DNA from: JAWXUE01 sp044432925 | GTDB lineage: Bacteria > Bacillota_I > Bacilli_A > Acholeplasmatales > Anaeroplasmataceae | Length of the DNA: 18,692 nt | Direction: 5' to 3' | NCBI GenBank assembly: GCA_044432925.1 | Contig: JAWXUE010000027.1 | Span: 1-18,692 of the forward strand | In this document: in pieces, positions 1 through 6,123 of the stretch | Numbering within the stretch: the first letter of the stretch is position 1 | Layout of the letters: every line of letters begins with the position of its first letter | Translations under genes and position numbers: made by a program | Notes under the pieces: model-generated | The model's input: only the letters and a program-made list of their open reading frames with translations | Database searches by the model: none | What the model was told of the DNA's origin: nothing

Positions 1-634
1 CTATTGCATGTCTAATTGCTCTTTCTGCTCTTGAAGATGTTGTTTTATATTTTTTTGCTATAACAGGATATAGAACTTTTGTAATTGAACCTAATATTTC
101 AATATTATAATAAACCATTGAAATAGATTCTCTTAAATACATATACCCTTTAATGTGTGCAGGTACTCCTATTTCATGAAGTATAGCTGTAATCTCAGAA
201 TCAAGATCTATCTCAGCAGGTGAACTTAAAGAAATTAGTTCTCCTTTTTTTACTGTTTGTGGTTTCATTACATCGTTAATTACATTTAGAATTGTAGTTA
301 ATTCAACAGGTTTAATAATAAAATAATCAGCCCCAAATTCTGATGCTTTACTCATTAAACTTTCATTGTTAAATGCTGTAAACATAATAACTTTATTAGG
401 TTTATTATATTTAGTTGGGTTATCTTTAATAGTTTGTAATACTGATACTCCATCAACCTCAGGCATAAAAATATCAAGTAATAATAAATCTATTTTATTT
501 GTTTCTAAAAAATTTAATACAGATTTTCCTGAAGTGAATGTTGATTGAACTTCTAAATTTGGTTGAACTTTTAGAAACTCATCTAACATTGATAATAACT
601 CTTTGTTATCATCAGCGATAATTAATTTTGTCAT
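1..634 (-). CDS. spo0A: Spo0A, sporulation master response regulator (3' end beyond window)
   Basis: Phosphorelay response regulator that starts sporulation by binding 0A boxes. I translated 211 codons from ATG at 634 (SD AAGGGGA upstream). The receiver domain spans about residues 1-120: acidic pair D8-D9, phospho-acceptor D54 in LLLDIFMP, switch threonine T86 in MFTAF and lysine K108 in IIKPVE. After a short linker comes the Spo0A-specific DNA-binding domain, with ITAILHEIGVPAHIKGY, the YLRESI helix and the recognition-helix region SSRAERAIRHAI, nearly identical to the Bacillus subtilis protein. The reading frame is open at base 1, so roughly the last 40-50 residues are outside. It lies directly downstream of spoIVB, the standard Bacillota order, but has its own promoter and 0A boxes. 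Identity is certain. Confidence 0.98.
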   Translation of the reverse strand, partial: MTKLIIADDNKELLSMLDEFLKVQPNLEVQSTFTSGKSVLNFLETNKIDLLLLDIFMPEVDGVSVLQTIKDNPTKYNKPNKVIMFTAFNNESLMSKASEFGADYFIIKPVELTTILNVINDVMKPQTVKKGELISLSSPAEIDLDSEITAILHEIGVPAHIKGYMYLRESISMVYYNIEILGSITKVLYPVIAKKYKTTSSRAERAIRHAI

Positions 635-666
635 GCGTATATCCCCTTTTTCTTTTATATGAAACA

Positions 667-695
667 ATAATAGTACACAAAAAGTTATTAATCAA
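667..695 (-). promoter_or_regulatory. Putative sigma-A promoter of spo0A
   Basis: On the minus strand TTGATT (690-695) and TATTAT (667-672) are separated by exactly 17 bases. The predicted start is near 660, giving a leader of about 25 bases before the SD AAGGGGA and the spo0A ATG at 634. It lies downstream of the cluster of 0A boxes, as expected for a promoter under autogenous control. I saw no convincing sigma-H element (AGGA...GAAT), although GAAT occurs inside the 741-747 box region. Confidence 0.55.
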
Positions 696-740
696 CAGCA
701 AAAAATTAATACAATAAAAAGATTAATATAAAAACGAGCA

Positions 741-747
741 TTCGACA
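741..747 (-). promoter_or_regulatory. Spo0A box 1 (perfect)
   Basis: TTCGACA on the plus strand is the reverse complement of the consensus 0A box TGTCGAA. It sits about 45 bases upstream of the predicted -35 of spo0A, a position suited to activation or autoregulation by phosphorylated Spo0A. Confidence 0.75.
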
Positions 748-785
748 ATTTACTTGTAAAAAAATTGTAAAAGTTTGTTTTAAAA

Positions 786-801
786 TGTCGATTTTGTCGA
801 A
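786..801 (+). promoter_or_regulatory. Tandem Spo0A boxes 2 and 3
   Basis: TGTCGAT (786-792, one mismatch) and TGTCGAA (795-801, perfect) are direct repeats whose starts are 9 bases apart, close to one helical turn, as expected for a Spo0A dimer on tandem half-sites. Box 3 abuts the T-tract of the spoIVB terminator. With the box at 741-747 this makes three boxes upstream of spo0A. Confidence 0.75.
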
Positions 802-810
802 ATAAAAGAA

Positions 811-841
811 AAAGGAATACTTGTTAATTTAAGTATCCTTT
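811..841 (-). terminator. Rho-independent terminator of spoIVB
   Basis: Arms 811-822 and 831-841 pair as AAAGG-ATACTT with one bulged base around an 8-base loop. On the minus strand the hairpin is followed by TTCTTTTATTT. It separates spoIVB from spo0A. Confidence 0.75.
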
Positions 842-890
842 CGTTATTTAGATTAATTTGTTGTTGGCACACGATTAATTTAATTTTTTA

Positions 891-1886
891 TTATTTTATT
901 ACATTATAACTTAATTCTTTTAACATATTCTCAGCAAATACTCCATAACCATACTCTGGTGTATTTACTACAACATGAGTTACAGCACCTATTAATTTAT
1001 CTTGTTGAATAATAGGACTACCGCTCATACCTTGAATAACTCCACCTGTAATAGTTAATAACTCTTTATCTGTTATTTTAAATTTTATACCTTTTATATC
1101 ATCGGTTGTATTTAAATAAATATTTGTAATTTCTATATCATATAATTCTATATTATTTTTATCAACACATGTAAGAATTTGTGCATATCCTAATTTAACT
1201 TCTTCTTTTGATGCAACATAACATAAATCTAATTCATTTAAATCCTCTGTATACTCACCATATATACCTTTATTAGTGTTTTTATTGATACTACCTATCT
1301 CACTACCTATTGATGCTTTTTTAGAACCAGGATAACCTTTTGATGATTTATCTATTGATACAACCTCTGCTTTATATATATAACCTGATTCTGTATTTAC
1401 TTTAGTAGCTATTTGATGTCCTAATGATGCATACATTAAATCGTCTTCTGTTATAAATGTCATTGTACCTACACCCATGATATTATCTTTAACATAAATC
1501 CCTAAAGATAAATCACCTTCATATTTTATAGGTGTTATGTGAGTACTTATTAATTCATCATTTCTTAATATTTGGATATTACATTGTTTTTCACCATTTA
1601 CTTTTAACGCTCCTATTAAACCTTCAGAACTAACTATATTAACATCATTTATTTTAAGTATTATATCATCTATTTGAATATCACTATCTTCCCATGGTTT
1701 TATAGTTTCTCCTTCTGAATTAATACTGTATAGTTTTGTTACTAGTACACCTGTATTTAATTTTAATCCTATTGTTTCTCCTGATATATAAACTTGGTCA
1801 TTTGTTAAATCAAAGTCTTTAGCAAATATACTTACTGGGAAAACAATACTAAATATAATAATTATAGTTAAAAAGATTTTTTTCAT
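891..1886 (-). CDS. spoIVB: SpoIVB peptidase (PDZ serine protease, sigma-K checkpoint)
   Basis: Forespore-secreted serine peptidase that, in known spore formers, crosses into the intermembrane space and cleaves SpoIVFA to trigger sigma-K activation. It has 331 residues: an N-terminal membrane/signal segment (about 4-22), a PDZ-like region (about 45-115) and the SpoIVB peptidase domain (about 120-331). The triad is visible: H157 in YASLGHQI, D273 in KITDKELL and S288 in VIQGMSGSPI. The D-to-S spacing of 15 equals that of B. subtilis (D363/S378). The C-terminal IGAVTHVVVN is also conserved. It is shorter than the B. subtilis protein (about 425). ATG at 1886 follows a strong SD, GGAGGTGA. A sigma-F/G promoter is expected, but I could not find a convincing one in the 115-base divergent interval. 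Confidence 0.97.
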   Translation of the reverse strand: MKKIFLTIIIIFSIVFPVSIFAKDFDLTNDQVYISGETIGLKLNTGVLVTKLYSINSEGETIKPWEDSDIQIDDIILKINDVNIVSSEGLIGALKVNGEKQCNIQILRNDELISTHITPIKYEGDLSLGIYVKDNIMGVGTMTFITEDDLMYASLGHQIATKVNTESGYIYKAEVVSIDKSSKGYPGSKKASIGSEIGSINKNTNKGIYGEYTEDLNELDLCYVASKEEVKLGYAQILTCVDKNNIELYDIEITNIYLNTTDDIKGIKFKITDKELLTITGGVIQGMSGSPIIQQDKLIGAVTHVVVNTPEYGYGVFAENMLKELSYNVIK

Positions 1887-1976
1887 ATTTTCACCTCCAT
1901 AATTATTTTTAGAAATTTATTTGATATTAAACTACACATTTTTTGTAAAATAACTTTTTTTATTTTAAAAATAATG

Positions 1977-1982
1977 TATAAT
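1977..1982 (+). promoter_or_regulatory. Putative -10 element of the HAD gene
   Basis: TATAAT lies 19 bases before the ATG at 2002, with no clear -35. Transcription would start at or next to the SD AGAGGTGAT (1988-1996), giving a leader of only about a dozen bases. Confidence 0.35.
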
Positions 1983-2001
1983 TATTAAGAGGTGATTTAT
2001 T

Positions 2002-2808
2002 ATGATAAAAATTATAACAATAGATTTAGATGGAACTTTATTTGATTCAAATAAAGTAATAAGTGAGACGAATAAACAAGCAATTAAAGAAGCAAAAGAT
2101 TTAGGTGTTAAAATTGTAATTGCTACAGGAAGACCGTATTTAGGTTTTCAACATGTAATTAAAGAATTAGAATTATTTAATACTGATACATACGTAATAT
2201 GCTTTAACGGAGGGATTATTTACCATTTACTAACAAATGAAATAGTTTATAGTTCTACTATTTCTGGTAAAGATGTTAAGCGTCTATATAAAGAGTCATT
2301 AGAGTTAAATATTAATATTCATGCATTTAAAGAAAACCAAGAATTTATAGCTCCTAAACAAAGTGAGTGTACTGATGTAGAGGCTAGTATTAATAAAATT
2401 GAAGTTACTTATACAGACTTTAATTTAATTAAAGATGAGGATAAATTTATTAAAGCTATGTTAATTGATCCTGAAGAAATAGTTGATGGGGTTGTTCCTA
2501 AATTAGATTCTTATTGGAAAGAAAATTTTAGTGTTGTTAGGAGTGCTGATATCTTCTTAGAATTTTTAAATTTAGAAGCACAAAAAGGATTTGCTCTTGA
2601 AAAACTTGCTGCTTTATTAAATGTAGATATTAAAGATACTGCTTCTTTTGGTGATAATGAAAATGATTTATCTATGATTATTTCAGCAGGTACGGGTGTT
2701 GCTATGCAGAATGCTGTTGATATAGTTAAACAGAATGCTCAAATGATTACTGAATCAAATGATAATAGTGGTGTTGGGATAGGTATTAGAAAATTATTAA
2801 ATAAATAA
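2002..2808 (+). CDS. Cof-type HAD-superfamily phosphatase
   Basis: Predicted cytosolic Mg-dependent phosphatase of the Cof/YidA (HAD class IIB) family, which usually acts on sugar phosphates, flavin or pyridoxal phosphates; the substrate cannot be read from sequence. All four HAD motifs are present: DLDGT with nucleophile D8 and acid/base D10, T42 in IATGRP, K195 in AQKGFALEKL, and GDNEND at 217-222 for the metal. The segment between motifs II and III (about 85-190) is the class IIB cap. The length of 268 residues is typical. ATG at 2002 has SD AGAGGTGAT. It is followed after 17 bases by an unknown gene in the same direction. It lies in the interval between spoIVB and tlyA where argR-recN is normally found. 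Confidence 0.93.
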   Translation: MIKIITIDLDGTLFDSNKVISETNKQAIKEAKDLGVKIVIATGRPYLGFQHVIKELELFNTDTYVICFNGGIIYHLLTNEIVYSSTISGKDVKRLYKESLELNINIHAFKENQEFIAPKQSECTDVEASINKIEVTYTDFNLIKDEDKFIKAMLIDPEEIVDGVVPKLDSYWKENFSVVRSADIFLEFLNLEAQKGFALEKLAALLNVDIKDTASFGDNENDLSMIISAGTGVAMQNAVDIVKQNAQMITESNDNSGVGIGIRKLLNK

Positions 2809-2825
2809 TTTAGAGGTAAAATAAA

Positions 2826-3377
2826 ATGATTAAATTCAAAAAAAATGATAATAAAATTACTATTGAAGGTAGCTTTGATTTAGGTTACTTAGGGATTTAT
2901 AATAATTTAGAATTAGATGATGAATTACATAAAATTGATATTTCTAGATTAGATGAATATTTCAACAATTTTCAAAAGAAAATTTCAGATAATATTTTAA
3001 TTATTAATAATAATTTATTATTTAATATTATGAATGATTTAGATCAATCTCTTCTTCCTTATTGGGAAATTGAAGGTCTAGTAGATAATGTAATAACAGA
3101 TGGAAATTTAGAAGAATATTATTATAACAATAGAGTTTCTATTGATAAAGTTTATGATCTATTTGAAAATAATGAGGACTTAACAGTAGTTTTCAAAAAT
3201 TCATATCCTCATTTTAATTTAGATAAGTTTATAAAAAGTATTATTCCTACTAGTTTGTATTTATCTGATTGTAATATTTCTTTTCAGTGTGATGATGGAT
3301 TAGGTGCAAAGATACTATGTTGTGCTTATGATGAAATAACAGAGGATCTAGAGTTTATAGATTGGCATAACCATTAA
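2826..3377 (+). CDS. Hypothetical acidic cytosolic protein, 183 aa
   Basis: I do not recognise this protein. It is predicted soluble, with no signal peptide or membrane segment, and is rich in Asp, Glu, Asn and Ile. Clustered aromatics occur in LPYWEIEG (about 76-83) and EFIDWHNH at the C-terminus. Two cysteines sit together (ILCCAYDE) near the end, and a third is in SDCNI. The pattern of a C-terminal AYDEITEDLEFIDW strand loosely recalls small immunity/SMI1- or DUF2004-like proteins, but that is a guess. SD AGAGGT is 8 bases before the ATG. It is the second gene of a two-gene operon with the HAD phosphatase and is closed by a strong terminator. Confidence 0.75.
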   Translation: MIKFKKNDNKITIEGSFDLGYLGIYNNLELDDELHKIDISRLDEYFNNFQKKISDNILIINNNLLFNIMNDLDQSLLPYWEIEGLVDNVITDGNLEEYYYNNRVSIDKVYDLFENNEDLTVVFKNSYPHFNLDKFIKSIIPTSLYLSDCNISFQCDDGLGAKILCCAYDEITEDLEFIDWHNH

Positions 3378-3382
3378 AATAA

Positions 3383-3413
3383 AAATCCGTACTTATTTTT
3401 AAAGTACGGATTT
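3383..3413. terminator. Bidirectional rho-independent terminator
   Basis: A perfect 12-bp stem (AAATCCGTACTT, 3383-3394, with 3402-3413) is followed by TTTTTTATTTT on the plus strand and preceded by an A-run that serves as T-tract on the minus strand. It sits between the convergent unknown gene (ends 3377) and the Spx/ArsC-like gene (stop at 3420), so it can serve both. Confidence 0.9.
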
Positions 3414-3419
3414 TTTATT

Positions 3420-3767
3420 TTATATAACTTTTAAATATTCTTCTTCTTTGAAACCTATTAAAACTTTATCTTCTATTATTAATATAGGTCTTTTTACTAA
3501 CATTCCATCAGTTGATAATAATTCTAATATTTCATCATCAGTCATATTAGGTATCTTATCTTTTAATTTATATTCTTTATATAATAACCCACTTGTATTG
3601 ATTAGTCTTTTTATAGGTAAATTACTTTTATTATAAATTTCTTTTAATTCATCAAAAGACAATTTATCTAATTTTATATCTCTTTCTTCAAAAGGTATTT
3701 TTCCTTCAATAACATTTTTAGCTTTAACACATGTACTACATCTTGGATAATGTATAAATTTATTCAT
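3420..3767 (-). CDS. ArsC/Spx-family thioredoxin-fold protein
   Basis: A 115-residue member of the ArsC/Spx/MgsR family (YffB/YusI-like group). It has a CxxC redox pair, C10 and C13, in YPRCSTCVKA, and the family C-terminal signature DGMLVKRPILI with the conserved Arg-Pro. The GFKEEEY end is also typical. Members are either glutathione/thioredoxin-linked reductases or, for Spx and MgsR, RNA-polymerase-binding redox regulators. The length fits the reductase-like branch and I see no evidence for true Spx. An in-frame GTG at 3776 lies inside the SD, so I chose ATG at 3767, which has AAGGAG 8 bases upstream. It is a monocistronic unit ended by the bidirectional terminator. Confidence 0.88.
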   Translation of the reverse strand: MNKFIHYPRCSTCVKAKNVIEGKIPFEERDIKLDKLSFDELKEIYNKSNLPIKRLINTSGLLYKEYKLKDKIPNMTDDEILELLSTDGMLVKRPILIIEDKVLIGFKEEEYLKVI

Positions 3768-3789
3768 AATAATCACTCCTTATATTTTA

Positions 3790-3798
3790 ATAATAACA
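3790..3798 (-). promoter_or_regulatory. Putative extended -10 of the Spx/ArsC-like gene
   Basis: On the minus strand TGTTATTAT (TGn plus TATTAT) lies 22 bases before the ATG at 3767 and just upstream of SD AAGGAG. No convincing -35 is visible, consistent with an extended -10 promoter. Confidence 0.35.
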
Positions 3799-3827
3799 TA
3801 CATTTCTTTATAAATCATTTAATATGC

Positions 3828-3859
3828 AAAAAATCATATAGAATAAACTATATGATTTT
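3828..3859 (-). terminator. Rho-independent terminator of the BspA-like gene
   Basis: A 12-bp stem, AAAATCATATAG (3830-3841) with 3848-3859, has a 6-base loop. On the minus strand it runs into a T-tract just past the stop at 3867. Confidence 0.8.
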
Positions 3860-3866
3860 ATATTTT

Positions 3867-5264
3867 TTATAAATTAGGACCTGTATAACTGAATTCAACT
3901 CCATCTGCTCCAAATGAACCAACCCAATTTGTACCTAATGATTCATAAGCACTTTGTGATAGTCTATGGTAACTATAAAAACCTGGTTTACAATCCATAA
4001 AAGCGAAATCTCCTATAATTCTCATAGTGTTAGGAAGAGTTATTTGAGATAAACTACTACATGAACGAAATGCTTCATTATCAATTACTTGTAAATGTGC
4101 AGTTTTTGAAGTATCAACTTTAGTTAAATTAACACAAGATTCAAATGCACTTGCTCCAATTTTTTCTAAGTTTTCATTTAACATTATAGAAGTAATTTTA
4201 GAATTATGAAAAGCAAAATCAGCAAGTTCAGTAACTATGTAAACTTCATCATCATATGTAAATTCATTATTTAAATATTGAACTTCATTTAATCCCCATT
4301 CTTCAGTATCTAAAACAATAGCAGTGTTATTTGATTTATTAAATAGTAAAAATAACATAGCTTGGAAGTCTAATACAACTTCGATTTCATTTACTCTTTT
4401 TAAATTAATTAGATATGTATTATCATTAAATTCAATTTTAAAGTTGTTTTTTGATATATATGTAACTGCAATACCGTTATAAGTATAAACACCATTTTCA
4501 CTATTAAAGTTTGATGATGTATATCCTGTTAAATATAGTGGTAATACAGATTCATTAGTATCTCTAATAAAACAATAAGACCCATTTATAAATGAAGAAC
4601 CTCTATACATCGCTGAACCTTCTTCAAATTGTGCATACATACCATTTGTAGTATTTCCTTTTAACAATTGCTGACCACTTAAAGTACTTTTTGTACCATT
4701 TATAGAAATTTCAGCTTCTATTAATTCTCTACTGAACATATCAATAAAAGTATTTATATCTGATACATCATAATCATATACAGCGGTTAATACGATATCA
4801 CTTGTTACAGGTGTTGATTCTGTAAAAGTAACACCATCTAACTCCCAACTATGAAAAGTATAATTTTCTTTTACAGGAGTATTTGTAGGAGTAATGAATT
4901 TTCCAAACTCTATTATTTGGCTATCTACTTCAGTACCACCGTTAGTATCGAATTCTACAGTATAAAAGTCATTCCATACAGCATGTAATGTTAGGTTTTT
5001 CTCTATCTTAGTATCAAAATCAAAAGTAATACCATTAGTTTGCCATTCTGCAAATGCATAATCTTTTTTAGTAGGAGATTGCGGTTCTTCTATTTTTTTA
5101 CCCTCTTTAACCTCAATTGATTGTACTCTACTACCACCATTTGAATTAAAATCTACAGTATATATTTTTTTATTAGCATCTATTATTACGATACTTAAAA
5201 CTACTATTAAAGCTATTGCTATAACTGAAGAAATTGCTCCTATTATTATTTTTTTATTTTTCAT
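3867..5264 (-). CDS. Membrane-anchored InlB B-repeat / BspA-type LRR surface protein
   Basis: Predicted surface protein of 465 residues. Order: short basic N-terminus, one hydrophobic segment (about 7-29) acting as an uncleaved anchor or signal, then two tandem Listeria-Bacteroides (InlB B/Flg_new) repeats. The repeats are about 34-97 (YTVDFNSNGG...LTLHAVW) and 100-163 (YTVEFDTNGG...LTAVYD). A central region without recognisable domains (about 170-340) is followed by two or three BspA/LRR_5 repeats (about 343-427), with ADFAFHNSKITSI, EKIGASAFESC and RIIGDFAFMDC. No LPXTG motif is present. Such proteins often mediate adhesion, but that is inferred. ATG at 5273 immediately abuts AAGGAG, so the in-frame ATG at 5264 with a 9-base spacing is the better start. 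It has its own promoter and terminator. Confidence 0.85.
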   Translation of the reverse strand: MKNKKIIIGAISSVIAIALIVVLSIVIIDANKKIYTVDFNSNGGSRVQSIEVKEGKKIEEPQSPTKKDYAFAEWQTNGITFDFDTKIEKNLTLHAVWNDFYTVEFDTNGGTEVDSQIIEFGKFITPTNTPVKENYTFHSWELDGVTFTESTPVTSDIVLTAVYDYDVSDINTFIDMFSRELIEAEISINGTKSTLSGQQLLKGNTTNGMYAQFEEGSAMYRGSSFINGSYCFIRDTNESVLPLYLTGYTSSNFNSENGVYTYNGIAVTYISKNNFKIEFNDNTYLINLKRVNEIEVVLDFQAMLFLLFNKSNNTAIVLDTEEWGLNEVQYLNNEFTYDDEVYIVTELADFAFHNSKITSIMLNENLEKIGASAFESCVNLTKVDTSKTAHLQVIDNEAFRSCSSLSQITLPNTMRIIGDFAFMDCKPGFYSYHRLSQSAYESLGTNWVGSFGADGVEFSYTGPNL

Positions 5265-5298
5265 TAAAGTCATCTCCTTATTAAGATATATTACATTT

Positions 5299-5327
5299 AT
5301 TATACAAGAATTTATGTTTTTTTACAA
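5299..5327 (-). promoter_or_regulatory. Sigma-A promoter of the BspA-like gene
   Basis: On the minus strand TTGTAA (5322-5327) and a perfect TATAAT (5299-5304) are separated by 17 bases. This is one of the two best promoter matches in the window. The leader before the ATG at 5264 is about 28 bases. Confidence 0.75.
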
Positions 5328-5351
5328 TAAACAACACGAATAAAATAAAGA

Positions 5352-5378
5352 AAAGAACCACTTTTTGTTTGGTTCTTT
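5352..5378 (-). terminator. Terminator of the nusB-tlyA operon
   Basis: Arms AAAGAACCA (5352-5360) and TGGTTCTTT (5370-5378) form a 9-bp stem followed on the minus strand by TTCTTTATTTTA. The upstream arm includes bases of the tlyA stop codon (5377-5379). Confidence 0.85.
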
Positions 5379-6123
5379 ATATTATTTTTCTTACATTTAT
5401 TATATTACTACTTTTAACTTTACTTAATAAAATTAAATATTCCTTATTACCCATTTTACCTGTTATTGGGGAAGCTTCAAGTTGAATTGTATTTAAACCA
5501 ATTGTACTAGCTAATTGAATTACTTCATTTATTACATTCTCATGAACTTTACTATCTCTAACAATACCATTTTTAACTTTCATTTTACCTACTTCATACT
5601 GAGGTTTAATTAAAGCTACTAAGTAATTTGTATCAGTCATAAATTGTAATAATGAAGGAATAATAGTTTTGATAGAAACAAAAGAAACATCCATTACTAA
5701 ATAATCAAATACTTCTTCTGTTTTAAAATCTAATATATTTAAATTTTCATAAAAAACTACTTTTTCATTATTTCTTATTTTTTCATGTAATTGGTTCGTC
5801 CCAACATCAACACATACTACTTTAGCTGCATTATTTTGTAATGCTACATCAGTAAACCCGCCTGTTGATGCTCCTATATCTAAAACAACTTTATTATTGA
5901 ATTTTAAATTAAATTTCTTTATAGCATGATCTAATTTAAATCCACCTCTACTAACAAAAGGTAAAACCTCAGCAATAACTTTAACATTTTGAATTGTAAT
6001 ATCTAAACTAGGTTTTAAACATATTTTACTATCAACACTTATTGCACCATTCTTAATAGCAAATGTTGCTTTTTCACGAGATTCAAATAAATTATTTGTA
6101 ACTAAATATATATCTAAACGCAT
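5377..6123 (-). CDS. tlyA: TlyA-family rRNA 2'-O-methyltransferase / hemolysin-like (YqxC)
   Basis: Predicted SAM-dependent 2'-O-methyltransferase of the TlyA/YqxC family, acting on ribosomal RNA in characterised members. The N-terminal S4 RNA-binding domain is about residues 1-60 (MRLDIYLV, NGAISVDSKI). The FtsJ/RrmJ-type fold follows, with the SAM loop DIGASTGGFTD. The K-D-K-E tetrad is visible: K in SRGGFKLDHAI, D in LVMDVSFVS, K in ALIKPQYEVG, and the E of GNKEYLILL. The 248-residue length is slightly below the usual 265-275. ATG at 6123 overlaps the dxs stop by 10 bases, so it is translationally linked. It is the last gene of the nusB operon; argR and recN, which normally follow, are missing. 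Confidence 0.94.
   Translation of the reverse strand: MRLDIYLVTNNLFESREKATFAIKNGAISVDSKICLKPSLDITIQNVKVIAEVLPFVSRGGFKLDHAIKKFNLKFNNKVVLDIGASTGGFTDVALQNNAAKVVCVDVGTNQLHEKIRNNEKVVFYENLNILDFKTEEVFDYLVMDVSFVSIKTIIPSLLQFMTDTNYLVALIKPQYEVGKMKVKNGIVRDSKVHENVINEVIQLASTIGLNTIQLEASPITGKMGNKEYLILLSKVKSSNIINVRKII

Noticed and set aside
366..548. Small plus-strand ORF opposite spo0A
   Set aside because: It is antisense to the conserved Spo0A receiver domain, with no SD and no recognisable protein.
1887..2001. Sigma-F/G promoter for spoIVB
   Set aside because: I looked for GnATA-type -35 with CATnnTA-type -10 on the minus strand and found no credible pair.
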